64,000 nucleotides of DNA from Rhodococcus opacus B4 (GCF_000010805.1 NC_012522.1:2294001-2358000), one strand, 5' to 3'. Positions 16,923 to 25,787 are shown, counted from the first letter of the stretch. Made by a program: numbers and translations. Notes: a model not told the origin generated them from the sequence alone.

Positions 16923-17996
16923 TCAGCCCGTCCCGAACAGCATGCCCAGCAGATAGGTGGCAGCGGCGGCGCCGTACCCGATTGCCAACTGGCGTAACGC
17001 CCGTTTCACCGGCGGCCCGCCCGACAGCAGCCCCACCACCAGGCCGGTCCCGAGCAGTGCGATGCCGACGAGGACGGCCGCGACCACGAGCGCGGCGGTG
17101 CCTTCCATGCCGAAAAGGTAGGGCAGCACGGGGATCACCGCGCCGGACGCGAAGAAGCAGAAGCTCGCGGCGGCCGCGCCGAGTCCGGTGCCGATGGCCT
17201 CGTGCTCGTCGACGGCCTCCCTACCCGAAACAGGCTCGGGCGCAGCGGCTCTCCGCAGCACGTCGGCCGCGCGTTTCTCGGCGTCGTCCGCGGGCATGCC
17301 CCGCGCCCGGTACACGAGTGCGAGTTCGTTCGCATCGACGTCGAGGAGCGGCACCGCCTCGCGGGCCCCCGCCCCCGGCGCCGACGCCTCGAGCAGTTCG
17401 CGCTGCGACCGCACGGAGACGTACTCGCCCGCGCCCATCGACAGCGCGCCCGCGAGCAGACCGGCGAGCCCGGTCAGCAGGACGATGGAATTGTCGACGC
17501 CGCTTCCGCTGATGCCGAGCACGAGGGCGAGATTGCTGACCAGACCGTCGTTGGCACCGAAGACGGCGGCCCGGAAAGTGCCGGACAGGCGATTTCGCCC
17601 GCGCGCCGCCAGCGCCCGCACCACCTCTTCGTGGATCCGCTCGTCCGCGCCCATCGCTTCGGTGGCGTCGACGTCCGTCGGGTACGGCGACCGGGTCTCC
17701 GCGCGCTGCGCGAGGGCGAGCACGAACACCGATCCGAAGCGCCGGGCCAGCACCCCGAGGATGCGCGTGCGGATGTCGCCGCGCACCGGCTTACCGACGT
17801 GCTCACCCAGCAGTGCGCGCCAGTGCGCCTCGTGCCGCCCTTCCGCGTCGGCGAGCGCCAGCAGAATCTCGCGTTCCTCACCGGTCCGGCGTCTCGCGAG
17901 ATCACGGTAGACGGCCGCCTCGGCGCGTTCGTCGGCGAGGTAGCGGCGCCATTTCCGGACTTCACGCGGACCGGGATCCGGTCGTGCACCAACCAT
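16923..17996 (-). CDS. VIT1/CCC1 family transporter with N-terminal rubrerythrin domain
   Basis: A 357-aa protein. The N-terminal ferritin-like helices (residues about 14-130, with LADERAEAAVYRDLARR and ALADAEGRHEAHW) give a di-iron motif. A CCC1/VIT membrane domain follows (from about 150: FGANDGLVSNLALVLGISG, MGAGEYVSVRSQREL), with five helices. The architecture matches MbfA-type membrane-bound ferritins that export iron or manganese. ATG 17996 is chosen because upstream residues are not family-like. It likely protects against iron or peroxide stress. Confidence 0.9.
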   Translation of the reverse strand: MVGARPDPGPREVRKWRRYLADERAEAAVYRDLARRRTGEEREILLALADAEGRHEAHWRALLGEHVGKPVRGDIRTRILGVLARRFGSVFVLALAQRAETRSPYPTDVDATEAMGADERIHEEVVRALAARGRNRLSGTFRAAVFGANDGLVSNLALVLGISGSGVDNSIVLLTGLAGLLAGALSMGAGEYVSVRSQRELLEASAPGAGAREAVPLLDVDANELALVYRARGMPADDAEKRAADVLRRAAAPEPVSGREAVDEHEAIGTGLGAAAASFCFFASGAVIPVLPYLFGMEGTAALVVAAVLVGIALLGTGLVVGLLSGGPPVKRALRQLAIGYGAAAATYLLGMLFGTG

Positions 17997-18062
17997 CGTC
18001 AGCCTCCCGATCGACGGAGAGAAGCCTACCGACGGGCCCCTCCCCACCGCGGCGGTTCGACG

Positions 18063-18731
18063 TCAGTCCCCCGCGGCAAGGGCCTTGCCGAGCGAATCCT
18101 CCGGTTCGGAGACCACCACCGGATCACGCCCGGACAGCAGGTCGAGGACTGCCTTCGGCCGGGCGAGCGATTCGCGCACGGTGTTCCTGGCCATCGTGAT
18201 CGGGCGGCATTCGCAGCGGGCATTGACTCCGGCGACGTCGATCCCGGCGCCGCGGCACAGTGCGACCGCGCGGGGGACGTGGAAACCCTGAGTGACGATC
18301 AGCGCCTTGGTCACTCCGTATGTCTGGACGGCCCGCGCGCACGTGTCGTAGGTGTCGAGCCCGTACCGGTCGCCGACGATCTTGCTGCGGTCGATGCCGT
18401 TTTCCACCAGGTAGTCCGTCATCGCCGCGATCTCGTCACCGGATCTGCCGTTGCCGTCGCCGGAGACGAGCACCGCCCGCGCCCGCCCGTCCCGAACGAG
18501 CCGGACGGCGACGTCGAGGCGCCCGGCCAGATACTCCTGGGGTTTACCATCCCGCACCTGCGCACCGAGAACGATGACCACGGGCGCTTCGGGTGCGTCC
18601 TCGACGTCGTAGACGTGGCCCGACGCCTCACGTGAGATCCACACCGTCGAGGCCGCGACGACGAGGACCGCGAGCGCGCCGAGGCCCGCTCCGATGCCGA
18701 CCAGCCGGCGGACGATCCGTCTTTCCCCCAT
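18063..18731 (-). CDS. YdcF/SanA family (DUF218) membrane protein
   Basis: A 222-aa protein with one N-terminal transmembrane helix (residues 9-30) and a DUF218 domain with VVIVLGAQVRDGKPQEYLAGR, AVLVSGDGNGRSGDEIAAM and IVTQGFHVPRAVALCRGAGI. The SanA subfamily is linked to envelope integrity and vancomycin sensitivity in enterobacteria; here the role is inferred. Followed on the same strand by the VIT gene after 66 bases. Confidence 0.88.
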   Translation of the reverse strand: MGERRIVRRLVGIGAGLGALAVLVVAASTVWISREASGHVYDVEDAPEAPVVIVLGAQVRDGKPQEYLAGRLDVAVRLVRDGRARAVLVSGDGNGRSGDEIAAMTDYLVENGIDRSKIVGDRYGLDTYDTCARAVQTYGVTKALIVTQGFHVPRAVALCRGAGIDVAGVNARCECRPITMARNTVRESLARPKAVLDLLSGRDPVVVSEPEDSLGKALAAGD

Positions 18732-18751
18732 GCCGCCATCAAACCACAGCG

Positions 18752-19786
18752 TCAGACGTGGGCCGGTTCTCGAGCGGCGCGCCGCGCACGCAGTCCGGAC
18801 AGGATGCACAGGCCGAGCCCGAACAGGATCCAGCAGGTCAGCACGAGCAGGCCCGCACCGGCTCCGTGTCCGTCGAAGAACGCCGTCGAGCGCACCACGG
18901 TTCCCGCCGCCCCGGGCGGCAGGAGCTGACCGAACGCGCCCCACCCCGAGGGCAGCCACGCCGCGGAGGTCGCCAGTCCCGACAGCGGGTTGGCGAGGAA
19001 CATCATCGTCACCGCTCCGAGCGCGAACCCCGCTATACCCAGGACCGATTCGAGCCCGAGGACGGTCAGGGAGATGGCCGCGATTCCCAGGACGACGGCA
19101 CCGGACGTCGTCCAGTAGTCGCCGTCGACGCTTCCGAGTCCGAACTGCAGAATTGCCGTCAACACCAGTCCGGCGCTCACGGCGAAGAGCACCGCACCCG
19201 CCACTCTGCCCTTGACGCTGTGCGGGAACAGTCGCACCAGCACGAGCGCGGGGATCATGCCGCCGAAGACCAGCGGAAGCGCCAAACCGCCGAGGCCTGC
19301 TCCGGCGGGGTCGTCGGCCGTCAGTGGCACGACGTCCTCGACCGGAACAGGCTGTCCCGCAATCGTGCTCATCCCCGCCGCGAGACCGTTCATCGTCTGT
19401 GCGATGGGCGCGCCGCCCGCGCCGGCGGACAGGACCTTCATGCCCTCCGGTGTCGCGACGATTCCGCCGACCACCTCCCGGTGCTCGATCGCCGTCCGGA
19501 CCGCCTCGGCGTCGGCGAACCGCTCGGTGGCGAACGCCCCCGGGCGGCCTGCGTCGAGCGCGGCGTCGATCCGGGTGACCGCCGCGTCGGGTCCGGCGAC
19601 GCCCAGGCGCAGGTCGTGCGGGCCGCTGTGGACGGCCGGCAACGCGAACGCCAGCAGCATCACGGCGATCACGGCGGTGAGTCCCAGCACGACGGCGATC
19701 ATCTTCACAGGATCGGACGGGCCATTGCTCGACTGCCCGGCGGGTTCGACGCGCGGGTCGAGCGTCCCGGTATCCGCAGTGCTCAT
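18752..19786 (-). CDS. ABC-2-like/YhgE-type membrane protein
   Basis: A 344-aa membrane protein. One helix (residues about 30-50) is followed by an extracytoplasmic domain (about 55-165), then five to six helices (LVFGGMIPALVLVRLFPHSV onward). This layout resembles ABC-2 type permease or YhgE/Pip-type proteins that lack an adjacent ATPase. ATG 19786 has AAGGGGAG five bases upstream. It is divergent from a TetR gene with a two-site palindromic operator between, so it is almost certainly repressed by that regulator. An efflux role is an inference. Confidence 0.75.
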   Translation of the reverse strand: MSTADTGTLDPRVEPAGQSSNGPSDPVKMIAVVLGLTAVIAVMLLAFALPAVHSGPHDLRLGVAGPDAAVTRIDAALDAGRPGAFATERFADAEAVRTAIEHREVVGGIVATPEGMKVLSAGAGGAPIAQTMNGLAAGMSTIAGQPVPVEDVVPLTADDPAGAGLGGLALPLVFGGMIPALVLVRLFPHSVKGRVAGAVLFAVSAGLVLTAILQFGLGSVDGDYWTTSGAVVLGIAAISLTVLGLESVLGIAGFALGAVTMMFLANPLSGLATSAAWLPSGWGAFGQLLPPGAAGTVVRSTAFFDGHGAGAGLLVLTCWILFGLGLCILSGLRARRAAREPAHV

Positions 19787-19806
19787 CGGACTCCCCTTCA
19801 ACTAAG

Positions 19807-19823
19807 TGGAGGAAATTCCTCCA
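19807..19823. promoter_or_regulatory. TetR operator site 1
   Basis: TGGAGGAA-A-TTCCTCCA is a perfect 17-bp dyad in the divergent intergenic region between the membrane-protein gene and the TetR gene. Confidence 0.65.
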
Positions 19824-19830
19824 GTACTTG

Positions 19831-19847
19831 TGGAGAATATTCCTCCG
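19831..19847. promoter_or_regulatory. TetR operator site 2
   Basis: TGGAGAATATTCCTCCG repeats site 1 with few changes, centred 24 bases away. Both sites lie where they would block divergent promoters. Confidence 0.6.
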
Positions 19848-19882
19848 GTTATGCTGGGTTGTCAAACGCGAAAGGACTACCG

Positions 19883-20482
19883 ATGCGAGCCGACGCCCTG
19901 GAACGCCGCAACACCCTGATCAAGGCGGCCCGTGCGGTGTTCGCCGACCGCGGGCACGACGCCCCGCTCGACGCCATCGCCGCGCAGGCCGGCGTCGGGA
20001 TCGCCACCCTGTACCGGAATTTCCCGAGCCGGGACGACCTTGCCCACGCCGTCGCCCGGACGACCCTGGCCGAGGTCCGCGAACTTGCAGTCCGGGCTCT
20101 GGACGAGTGCGGGGACGAACCCGAGGCGGCGTGGCGACGGTTCATCGAGGCGGTGGTCGAACTGCGGATGGGCGCACTGGTGCCCGCGCTGGTCAACAGC
20201 CTCGACGAACTGCCGCCCGACGTGCGCGAGACGCGGGAGCAGACGAAGTCGACGGTCACCGAGCTCATTCACCGGCTCCAGGCGCTCGGGCTCCTCCGCG
20301 AAGACATCGTGCCGCTCGAGATCATCATGGGAATCGCGATGCTGACCAGGCCGCACGTGCTGATGTTCGAGGACACGACGGCCAATCTGGTTCCGCGGCT
20401 GATCGCGGTGTTCCTCGCCGGATTGCGCCCGGACGGGGTCCCGCTGCCGCCGCCGATCTTCCCGGAGACCGCTGTACTGTGA
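19883..20482 (+). CDS. TetR family transcriptional regulator
   Basis: A 199-aa TetR protein. HTH at residues about 10-55 (LIKAARAVFADRGHDAPLDA, IAAQAGVGIATLYRNFPSRD). The C-terminal domain resembles the common actinobacterial TetR type (AWRRFIEAVVELRMGALVPAL). The ATG follows GAAAGGAC. Its stop lies within a GTGA that could start the next small membrane gene. Expected to repress the divergent membrane protein and itself through the paired palindromes. Confidence 0.9.
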   Translation: MRADALERRNTLIKAARAVFADRGHDAPLDAIAAQAGVGIATLYRNFPSRDDLAHAVARTTLAEVRELAVRALDECGDEPEAAWRRFIEAVVELRMGALVPALVNSLDELPPDVRETREQTKSTVTELIHRLQALGLLREDIVPLEIIMGIAMLTRPHVLMFEDTTANLVPRLIAVFLAGLRPDGVPLPPPIFPETAVL

Positions 20483-20487
20483 CGGGA

Positions 20488-20871
20488 ATGCAGCCAGGGG
20501 GGCCTCTGCCACAGCCATGGAATCACCCGCGAGCGGGGGGCGATCGACCGAACGGATGGGACGTCGCGATCTCGGCCGCCGCGCTCGTCCTCGCGGTGAC
20601 GGTCGCCAGCATCTCGGCGGTGGCGGGCTTGTTCTGGCTGCTGTTCCTGGACTACTGCCCGCCCGAGACCTGCAGCGCCGAGAACGCGTGGATCTCGGTC
20701 TGTGTTGCACTCGCGGTCGCCGCGCTGGTCACCGCCGTGGGCGGTGTGGTCACGATCGCACGCCTCTCGCGCCGCACCGTGGCGTGGCCGGTGGCGTGCG
20801 GCACGGCGATCCTCTGCGTGGGCGCGTGCGCGATCGGGTTCGCCGGGTACGTCTCCGCGACCGGAATCTGA
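20488..20871 (+). CDS. Small membrane protein with three or four helices
   Basis: A 127-aa protein: Pro-rich N-terminus (MQPGGPLPQPWNHP), then helices at about residues 26-52, 66-92 and 100-125. A loop contains the CPPETC cysteine pair, likely extracytoplasmic. Function unknown. An alternative GTG start at 20479 overlaps the TetR stop. It is probably cotranscribed with the TetR gene and ends 6 bases before the convergent FUSC gene stop. Confidence 0.65.
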   Translation: MQPGGPLPQPWNHPRAGGDRPNGWDVAISAAALVLAVTVASISAVAGLFWLLFLDYCPPETCSAENAWISVCVALAVAALVTAVGGVVTIARLSRRTVAWPVACGTAILCVGACAIGFAGYVSATGI

Positions 20872-20877
20872 GCTTCC

Positions 20878-22290
20878 TCAGGACATGTGATGCCGGTCGG
20901 TCCGGCTGATCGCGACCGCCGAGACGATCACGCCGACCACCACCCCGACGAGCGTGTCGACGACACGGCTCACCGCGATGTCCGGCGCCACCGCCGAGCC
21001 GAGACCCGTCAACAGCAGCGCCATGGGCGTGATGGCGACGGACGCGAACGCGTAGTTCTTGATGACCACCAGCTCGGTCACGGTCTGCAGCACCACGATC
21101 ACCACGACGGTCTGCCAGTACCCCATCGCCGCGGCGATCAGCCCCGCGGCGAGAACGGCGCCCGCCACGTTGCCGACGACGCGTTGAATCCCCCGCTGCA
21201 CGGTCTGGCTGAAGTTGAACCCCTGCATCGCAGCCATCGCGCCCATCGACGCCCACAGCGGATGTTCCAATCCCACTGCCATACAGATCCATCCGGCCAG
21301 CGCGGCGGCCGCTGCGATGCGGGCCGCGTTGACGATCCCCTCTCGTGACCGCAACCCCCGGAGCCCCTCCGCAAGAAATCCTGCCGGATTCGGCAGTGCC
21401 ACGGTTTCCGCGCCGAAAGCGGAAAGGTCGCTGCGGCGCTTGACCTTACGGAGTTCCGACTCGTGATCGACCAGGGCACGCAGGGTGTCGTGGTCGCGTT
21501 CGCGCGCCCACCGATCGACCACCGTGTCCGCTTCGGCGAGCAGCGCGAACAACTGGTGGGAGTGCCCGTCCCGGGCCCGGCCGCTGTGTGCGATCACGTC
21601 TCGCGCGTTGTCGATCGCCTTGCGTGCGGCCGCGATTGCAGCGTCGTCGTGTACACGCCCGAGTTCCGCGACGGCGGCGAGTGCCCGCGCCACGGCCAGC
21701 CGGGCCGGACCGAGGGGCACGAACAGACCGGGCGTCATGGCGGCGAGCCAGCCCACGACGACGCCGATGGCCACGGCCACCACGGCCGGTGCGAGGTCCG
21801 CGAGCGTGGTCGCGTGTCCCACTGCGGCAGTGGCCGCGAAGATCAGGATGACGGGCCCGGGGCCGGCGATCCGGAACGCCGCCAGCAGCCACGCGGCGAT
21901 CCCCGACGCCACGGCCATGACCGCGATCTGCCACCAGAGCGACAGCCCCGCGGCACCGAGCAGCGCCCCGCCGGCGACGAAGACGACGAGCGCGAGGCCG
22001 ACGAGACCCGTCTTGCGGGCGAGCCGGGGATACGGCTCGTATCGGCCGAACGCGGCGGTCAGCGCACCGAGCGCCGCGAAACCCGCGAGGTTGCCGTGGC
22101 CGAGCAGGCCGCCGATCACCAGCACCAGCGCCGTTGCCGCACCCACCCGAAGGGCGGGAGCGATGGTGGCATCCGCCGTGCGGACCTCGAAGGCACGGCG
22201 CCACGTCGACGGCGCCACGGAATGGGCCAGCGCCTCACGGGAGTGCTGGAGCCGGCTGAGGTCGGGTGCGTATCGAGGGGAAGCCTGCAT
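20878..22290 (-). CDS. FUSC family membrane protein (YccC/aromatic acid exporter-like)
   Basis: A 470-aa protein with two sets of membrane helices (residues about 45-190 and 335-455) flanking a cytoplasmic helical domain (about 200-325), the layout of FUSC proteins such as AaeB and YccC, which export aromatic acids or other toxic compounds. The second membrane half contains AGWICMAVGLEHPLWASMGA, a typical FUSC repeat. It is divergent from a MarR regulator across a short AT-rich operator-like region, so it is probably MarR-controlled efflux. Confidence 0.85.
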   Translation of the reverse strand: MQASPRYAPDLSRLQHSREALAHSVAPSTWRRAFEVRTADATIAPALRVGAATALVLVIGGLLGHGNLAGFAALGALTAAFGRYEPYPRLARKTGLVGLALVVFVAGGALLGAAGLSLWWQIAVMAVASGIAAWLLAAFRIAGPGPVILIFAATAAVGHATTLADLAPAVVAVAIGVVVGWLAAMTPGLFVPLGPARLAVARALAAVAELGRVHDDAAIAAARKAIDNARDVIAHSGRARDGHSHQLFALLAEADTVVDRWARERDHDTLRALVDHESELRKVKRRSDLSAFGAETVALPNPAGFLAEGLRGLRSREGIVNAARIAAAAALAGWICMAVGLEHPLWASMGAMAAMQGFNFSQTVQRGIQRVVGNVAGAVLAAGLIAAAMGYWQTVVVIVVLQTVTELVVIKNYAFASVAITPMALLLTGLGSAVAPDIAVSRVVDTLVGVVVGVIVSAVAISRTDRHHMS

Positions 22291-22310
22291 GACCTGAGCG
22301 TACCGTATAC

Positions 22311-22343
22311 TTCACTAGTAAAATAGTTATGAAATAGTGTGAA
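22311..22343. promoter_or_regulatory. AT-rich dyad in the FUSC/MarR divergent region
   Basis: TTCACTA (22311-22317) and TAGTGTGAA (22335-22343) give an interrupted dyad with perfect CACTA/TAGTG cores. AAATAGT is also repeated directly. It is the most AT-rich short segment here and is placed to overlap both promoters, consistent with a MarR operator. Confidence 0.45.
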
Positions 22344-22365
22344 GTTGGTCGCTACGATGGTTTTC

Positions 22366-22881
22366 ATGAGCCCTGCCCCACGTCCGGATGAGGACTTCAC
22401 CGATCGCGTACGACGCGAATGGGCGGAGACCCATCCCGAAGTGGACACGTCACCGATCGAAGTGATGGGCCGCATCACCCGGATCGGATCCCAGGCCCTG
22501 CAGCAACTCGACCGCGCGCTGGACGCAAGCGGGGTCTCGCGCGCCGAGTTCGACGTCCTGTGCGTGCTCGCCCGCAGCGATCGGCCGCTGCGAGCCAGCG
22601 AGGTCACCGCCGTGACCATGCTCAGCGGCGCCTCCACCACCAAGCACGTCGATCGCCTGGGCAGGCTGGGACTGGTGGAACGACTGCCCTTCGAACGAGA
22701 TGGCCGCGTCGTGCTGCTCCATCTGACCGAGGCCGGACGGACACTCGTCGACACCGAGTTCCCGCAGCGCGTCGAACGCGATCGTCAATTTCTCGAGGGA
22801 CTGAACGAGGACGAATGCGCGGTGCTGGCCGGATTGCTCCGGCGGATCGCCGCAAACGTCGAATCCGGACGTCGCCCGTAG
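22366..22881 (+). CDS. MarR family transcriptional regulator
   Basis: A 171-aa winged-helix protein. ALQQLDRALDASGVSRAEFDVL, then the recognition region LRASEVTAVTMLSGASTTKHVDRLGRLGLVER, and the wing RDGRVVLLHLTEAGR. ATG 22366 gives MSPAPRPDEDF; ATG 22357 and GTG 22339 are also possible, but the last would run into the operator. Likely represses the divergent FUSC exporter gene and itself. Confidence 0.87.
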   Translation: MSPAPRPDEDFTDRVRREWAETHPEVDTSPIEVMGRITRIGSQALQQLDRALDASGVSRAEFDVLCVLARSDRPLRASEVTAVTMLSGASTTKHVDRLGRLGLVERLPFERDGRVVLLHLTEAGRTLVDTEFPQRVERDRQFLEGLNEDECAVLAGLLRRIAANVESGRRP

Positions 22882-22887
22882 TCCGCC

Positions 22888-23943
22888 TCAGGGAATGATC
22901 TTCCGCGCCCGAAGGTCGCGGAAGATGTCGAGGAACATCCGCTCGGTCTCGACGTGGCGGTGGAAACCGAACCTCCGCGCCTTCGATCCGTCCGCGATGA
23001 CGTCGTAGTCCCAGCCGAAGACGAAGTCGCCGAATGCCCACGACGAGACGTCCGAGTACGGCGTCGGTGCCAGTCCGTGTTTGGCTACCAGGTCGTTCCA
23101 CACCGGTTCCTTGTCCGCCATGACGACGTCCATCGACATCGGCAGCGGCGGTGCGACGTCCAGTTCGAAGAACTCGGCGATCTTCGGCAGCATCTCGTCC
23201 CACCGGAACAGATCCCCGTTGTTGATGTTGAACGCCCGGTTGGCGCACTCGGGAGTGGTGGCGGCCCAGACCGTCGCCTCGGCCAGCAGTCCCGCGTCGG
23301 TCATCTCGAGCAGACTCGTGTAGGCACCGGGCTTGCCCGGAAAGCGAAGCGGCACTCCGAGTTCCTTCGACATCGTGGCGTAGACGGCGATCACGAGCGC
23401 GAGGTTCATCGGGTTCCCGAGCGCGAATCCGCACACGACCGAGGGTCGGATCGCGGACCAGGTCCAGCGCTTGCCGCGCTGACGGTCCTCGAGGAACTGC
23501 TGCTGGTCCACGTTGAACTCGGGCGGCATGTGGGGCGGATCGGTCTCGCGCGCCGGCGTCTTGAACGGTCCGAGGTGGGCGCCGTAGACCTTGTATCCCT
23601 GCATCAGGCTGATGTGCTCGAGTCCGGCCGCCACCGGTTCGAGCGCATTCACGGTATTGACGAGCATCGCGACGTTGGGAGCGACGAGCTCCGCCCACGA
23701 CGGTCGGTCCTGGTAGGCGGCGTAGAAGATGTGCGTCACTTCGCGCAGTTCGCCCAGCTTCCCCGCGGCGTCGCGCTCGTCGAGCAGGTCGACTGCGATG
23801 TGCCGCACCCGGTCGGTGTCGGTCCCGCCCCGACGGGACAGTCCGATGACATCCCACTCCCCGGTGGCCTCGAGATGGTCGATCAGATTGCCGCCGATCA
23901 CACCACGCGCACCGACGACCACTGCCACTCTTCGCTTCGCCAT
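22888..23943 (-). CDS. PRISE-type NAD(P)-dependent enone reductase (SDR family)
   Basis: A 351-aa extended short-chain dehydrogenase. The NAD(P) motif VVVGARGVIGGNLIDHLEA (residues about 8-26, GxxGxxG form) is followed by GLSRRGG. HISLMQGYKVYGAHLGPFKT contains the YKxYG variant of the active site, and WSAIRPSVVCGFALGNPMNL is typical of progesterone-5-beta-reductase/iridoid synthase-like (PRISE) proteins. It would reduce an enone C=C bond; the substrate is unknown. ATG 23943 has AGGAG six bases upstream. Divergent from an ArsR regulator. Confidence 0.88.
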   Translation of the reverse strand: MAKRRVAVVVGARGVIGGNLIDHLEATGEWDVIGLSRRGGTDTDRVRHIAVDLLDERDAAGKLGELREVTHIFYAAYQDRPSWAELVAPNVAMLVNTVNALEPVAAGLEHISLMQGYKVYGAHLGPFKTPARETDPPHMPPEFNVDQQQFLEDRQRGKRWTWSAIRPSVVCGFALGNPMNLALVIAVYATMSKELGVPLRFPGKPGAYTSLLEMTDAGLLAEATVWAATTPECANRAFNINNGDLFRWDEMLPKIAEFFELDVAPPLPMSMDVVMADKEPVWNDLVAKHGLAPTPYSDVSSWAFGDFVFGWDYDVIADGSKARRFGFHRHVETERMFLDIFRDLRARKIIP

Positions 23944-23961
23944 CACTCACTCCTATCGGTA

Positions 23962-23979
23962 TATCGCGAAATTACGATA
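23962..23979. promoter_or_regulatory. ArsR operator site 1: TATCG-N8-CGATA
   Basis: TATCG (23962-23966) and CGATA (23975-23979) flank 8 bases, next to the PRISE gene start. The half-site and spacing are the same as in site 2 at 23996-24017. Confidence 0.55.
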
Positions 23980-23995
23980 CCTTGAGTGAAGCACA

Positions 23996-24017
23996 CATAT
24001 CGGAAAATCGCGATATG
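23996..24017. promoter_or_regulatory. ArsR operator site 2: CATATCG-N8-CGATATG
   Basis: Perfect 7-bp arms with an 8-base spacer, ending six bases before the ArsR ATG. With site 1 it covers most of the 79-base divergent region. Confidence 0.65.
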
Positions 24018-24022
24018 GCGGT

Positions 24023-24352
24023 ATGCTGGATTCCGTGAGTGAACATCCGGACCCGAACAACCTCGCCCTGGTCTTCAAGGCACTGTCGAACCCCACCCGC
24101 GTGCGCATCCTGCAATGGCTGAAGGACCCCGGCAGCTTCCCCCCACAACTCGAACCCGCAGAAGAAGTGGGCGTATGCCTGAAGCACATTCAGGCACGGG
24201 CCGAGGTCTCCCAGTCGACCGCGTCGCAATACATGGCAGCCCTGCAGAGCGCCGGCCTCGTCACCAGTCATCGGATCGGCCAGTGGACCCACTACCGCCG
24301 CAACGAGGAGCAGATCGATCGGCTCGCCGACCACATCCGCACCGAACTCTGA
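24023..24352 (+). CDS. ArsR family transcriptional regulator
   Basis: A 109-aa winged-helix regulator. NLALVFKALSNPTRVRILQWL at the start, VCLKHIQARAEVSQSTASQYMAALQSAGLV for the HTH, and HRIGQWTHYRRNEEQI for the wing. A single Cys (VCLKH) is visible and no CxC metal site, so it may sense an organic ligand rather than a metal. ATG 24023 directly follows the operator; GTG 24035 is an alternative start. It probably controls the divergent PRISE reductase. Confidence 0.87.
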   Translation: MLDSVSEHPDPNNLALVFKALSNPTRVRILQWLKDPGSFPPQLEPAEEVGVCLKHIQARAEVSQSTASQYMAALQSAGLVTSHRIGQWTHYRRNEEQIDRLADHIRTEL

Positions 24353-24353
24353 A

Positions 24354-24827
24354 TCAGGGCATCTCCACGGTTTCCGCTCGCGCGATCTCGTCGAGCGCCC
24401 GGCGGACGTAGCCGTCGGCGGGCACCTCCGCCGCATTCAGGAGATCGGCGATTACCAGGATCGCGGCATCCACGGCACACTCGGGCCTGCGCGGGTTCTC
24501 CTCGACGTCCGCCACACCGAGCGCGCCGGTCAGCACGGTGACCAGCGAGTCGACGTCCACGGCCGGGAACCACACCGCCGACGCCCGCACGCATCGAGTG
24601 AGCACGTCCTGCACGTCCTCCCCGGTCAGTCCGTCCGGGTGCAGCGTCTCGAGGAGTTCCCGGATCATCCCCGCCAGCACCGCGCCGACCTGCCCCGCGG
24701 GCAGGGCGGCCAGGTCCTCGGTCGCCTCGGTCAGCGCCGCCGCATCCGACGCCCGCGCCGCGACGATGGCGACGTCCAGCGCTTCGGCGATGTCACGCGC
24801 AACTGCAGGCCAGTGAGTGGGCCACAT
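24354..24827 (-). CDS. Conserved hypothetical helical protein
   Basis: A 157-aa protein, largely alpha-helical and Ala/Leu/Val-rich, acidic overall (about 27 Asp/Glu, few Lys). Begins MWPTHWPAVARDIAEALDV. No signal peptide, membrane helix or known motif is visible. Its stop is one base from the convergent ArsR stop. Function unknown. Confidence 0.6.
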   Translation of the reverse strand: MWPTHWPAVARDIAEALDVAIVAARASDAAALTEATEDLAALPAGQVGAVLAGMIRELLETLHPDGLTGEDVQDVLTRCVRASAVWFPAVDVDSLVTVLTGALGVADVEENPRRPECAVDAAILVIADLLNAAEVPADGYVRRALDEIARAETVEMP

Positions 24828-24888
24828 CCGGTAGATCCTCTTCTCGTATCCGTCGAACCGAGGCTACTGAATCACGGCCCACCGACAG

Positions 24889-25704
24889 TCATCGCAGCCG
24901 CTCGATCAGCCGCAGCGCGTCGAACGGCGCGTACCCCTTCATGTCGTTGTCGAAGTAGGCGAAGCAGTCGAGGCCCTGCCCGAGCAGGCGCTCGATCTTG
25001 CGCGCCCACTCGTCGAGGGCATCGTCGGTGTAACCGCTCGCATACAGTTCCTTGTCCCCGTGCAACCGGAGGTAGACGAAATCGCTCGTGACCGCCTCCA
25101 CGAATGGGTACCGGCCCGCCGTGTCGGCGACGACGAACGCGACGTCGTGCGCGCGGAGCAACTCCTTCGCCTCCTCCGCCTCGAAGCTGTGGTGGCGAAC
25201 CTCGAGCGCGTGACGGACGGGGCGGTCGGCGTCGGTGTCGGTCCACGCCCGGTCTTCGGTGAGCTTGTCGTCGTGCTGCGCTGCGAGCGTCGCGGCCTCG
25301 GAGGTCGTCCGCGGCAACAGCTCCAGGAACGCTGCGAGACTCGTCGAATCGAACGCGAGTGTCGGGGGCAGTTGCCACAGCAGCGGTCCGAGCTTGGCGC
25401 CCAACGCGAGCACGCCGGAGGCGAAGAAATTCGCCAGCGCCGCCTCGACACCGATCAGCCGCTTCATGTGCGTGATGTAGCGACCGCCCTTGACGGCGAA
25501 CACGAAACCCTCCGGTGTCTCGTCACGCCACTTCGCATAACTTTTCGGCCGCTGCAACGCGTAGAAGGATCCGTTGATCTCGATCGACGTCAAACGCCCC
25601 GCGGCGTAGGCCAACTCCCTGCGATGCGCCAGGCCTTCCGGGTAGAAGTCGCCGCGCCACCCGGGATACGTCCAGCCGGAGATGCCGACTCGGGCCTGCG
25701 CCAT
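24889..25704 (-). CDS. DUF72 domain protein (YecE-like)
   Basis: A 271-aa TIM-barrel DUF72 protein. The signature VGISGWTYPGWRGDFYPEGL (residues 6-25) is followed by EINGSFYALQRPKSYAKWRDETP, KLGPLLWQLPPTL and YLRLHGDKELYASGYTDDAL, and it ends in CFAYFDNDMKGYAPFDAL. The family is widespread with uncertain activity (a nuclease or metal-dependent role has been suggested). Full length. The start, MAQARVGISG, is standard. Confidence 0.9.
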   Translation of the reverse strand: MAQARVGISGWTYPGWRGDFYPEGLAHRRELAYAAGRLTSIEINGSFYALQRPKSYAKWRDETPEGFVFAVKGGRYITHMKRLIGVEAALANFFASGVLALGAKLGPLLWQLPPTLAFDSTSLAAFLELLPRTTSEAATLAAQHDDKLTEDRAWTDTDADRPVRHALEVRHHSFEAEEAKELLRAHDVAFVVADTAGRYPFVEAVTSDFVYLRLHGDKELYASGYTDDALDEWARKIERLLGQGLDCFAYFDNDMKGYAPFDALRLIERLR

Positions 25705-25787
25705 CTCCCGACCCTAGCGCCGGAACCTATTGCATGTGGCCCGTCCCGGGAGAACCATGGGAAGACCCCACAATCGAGGAGGCACCG

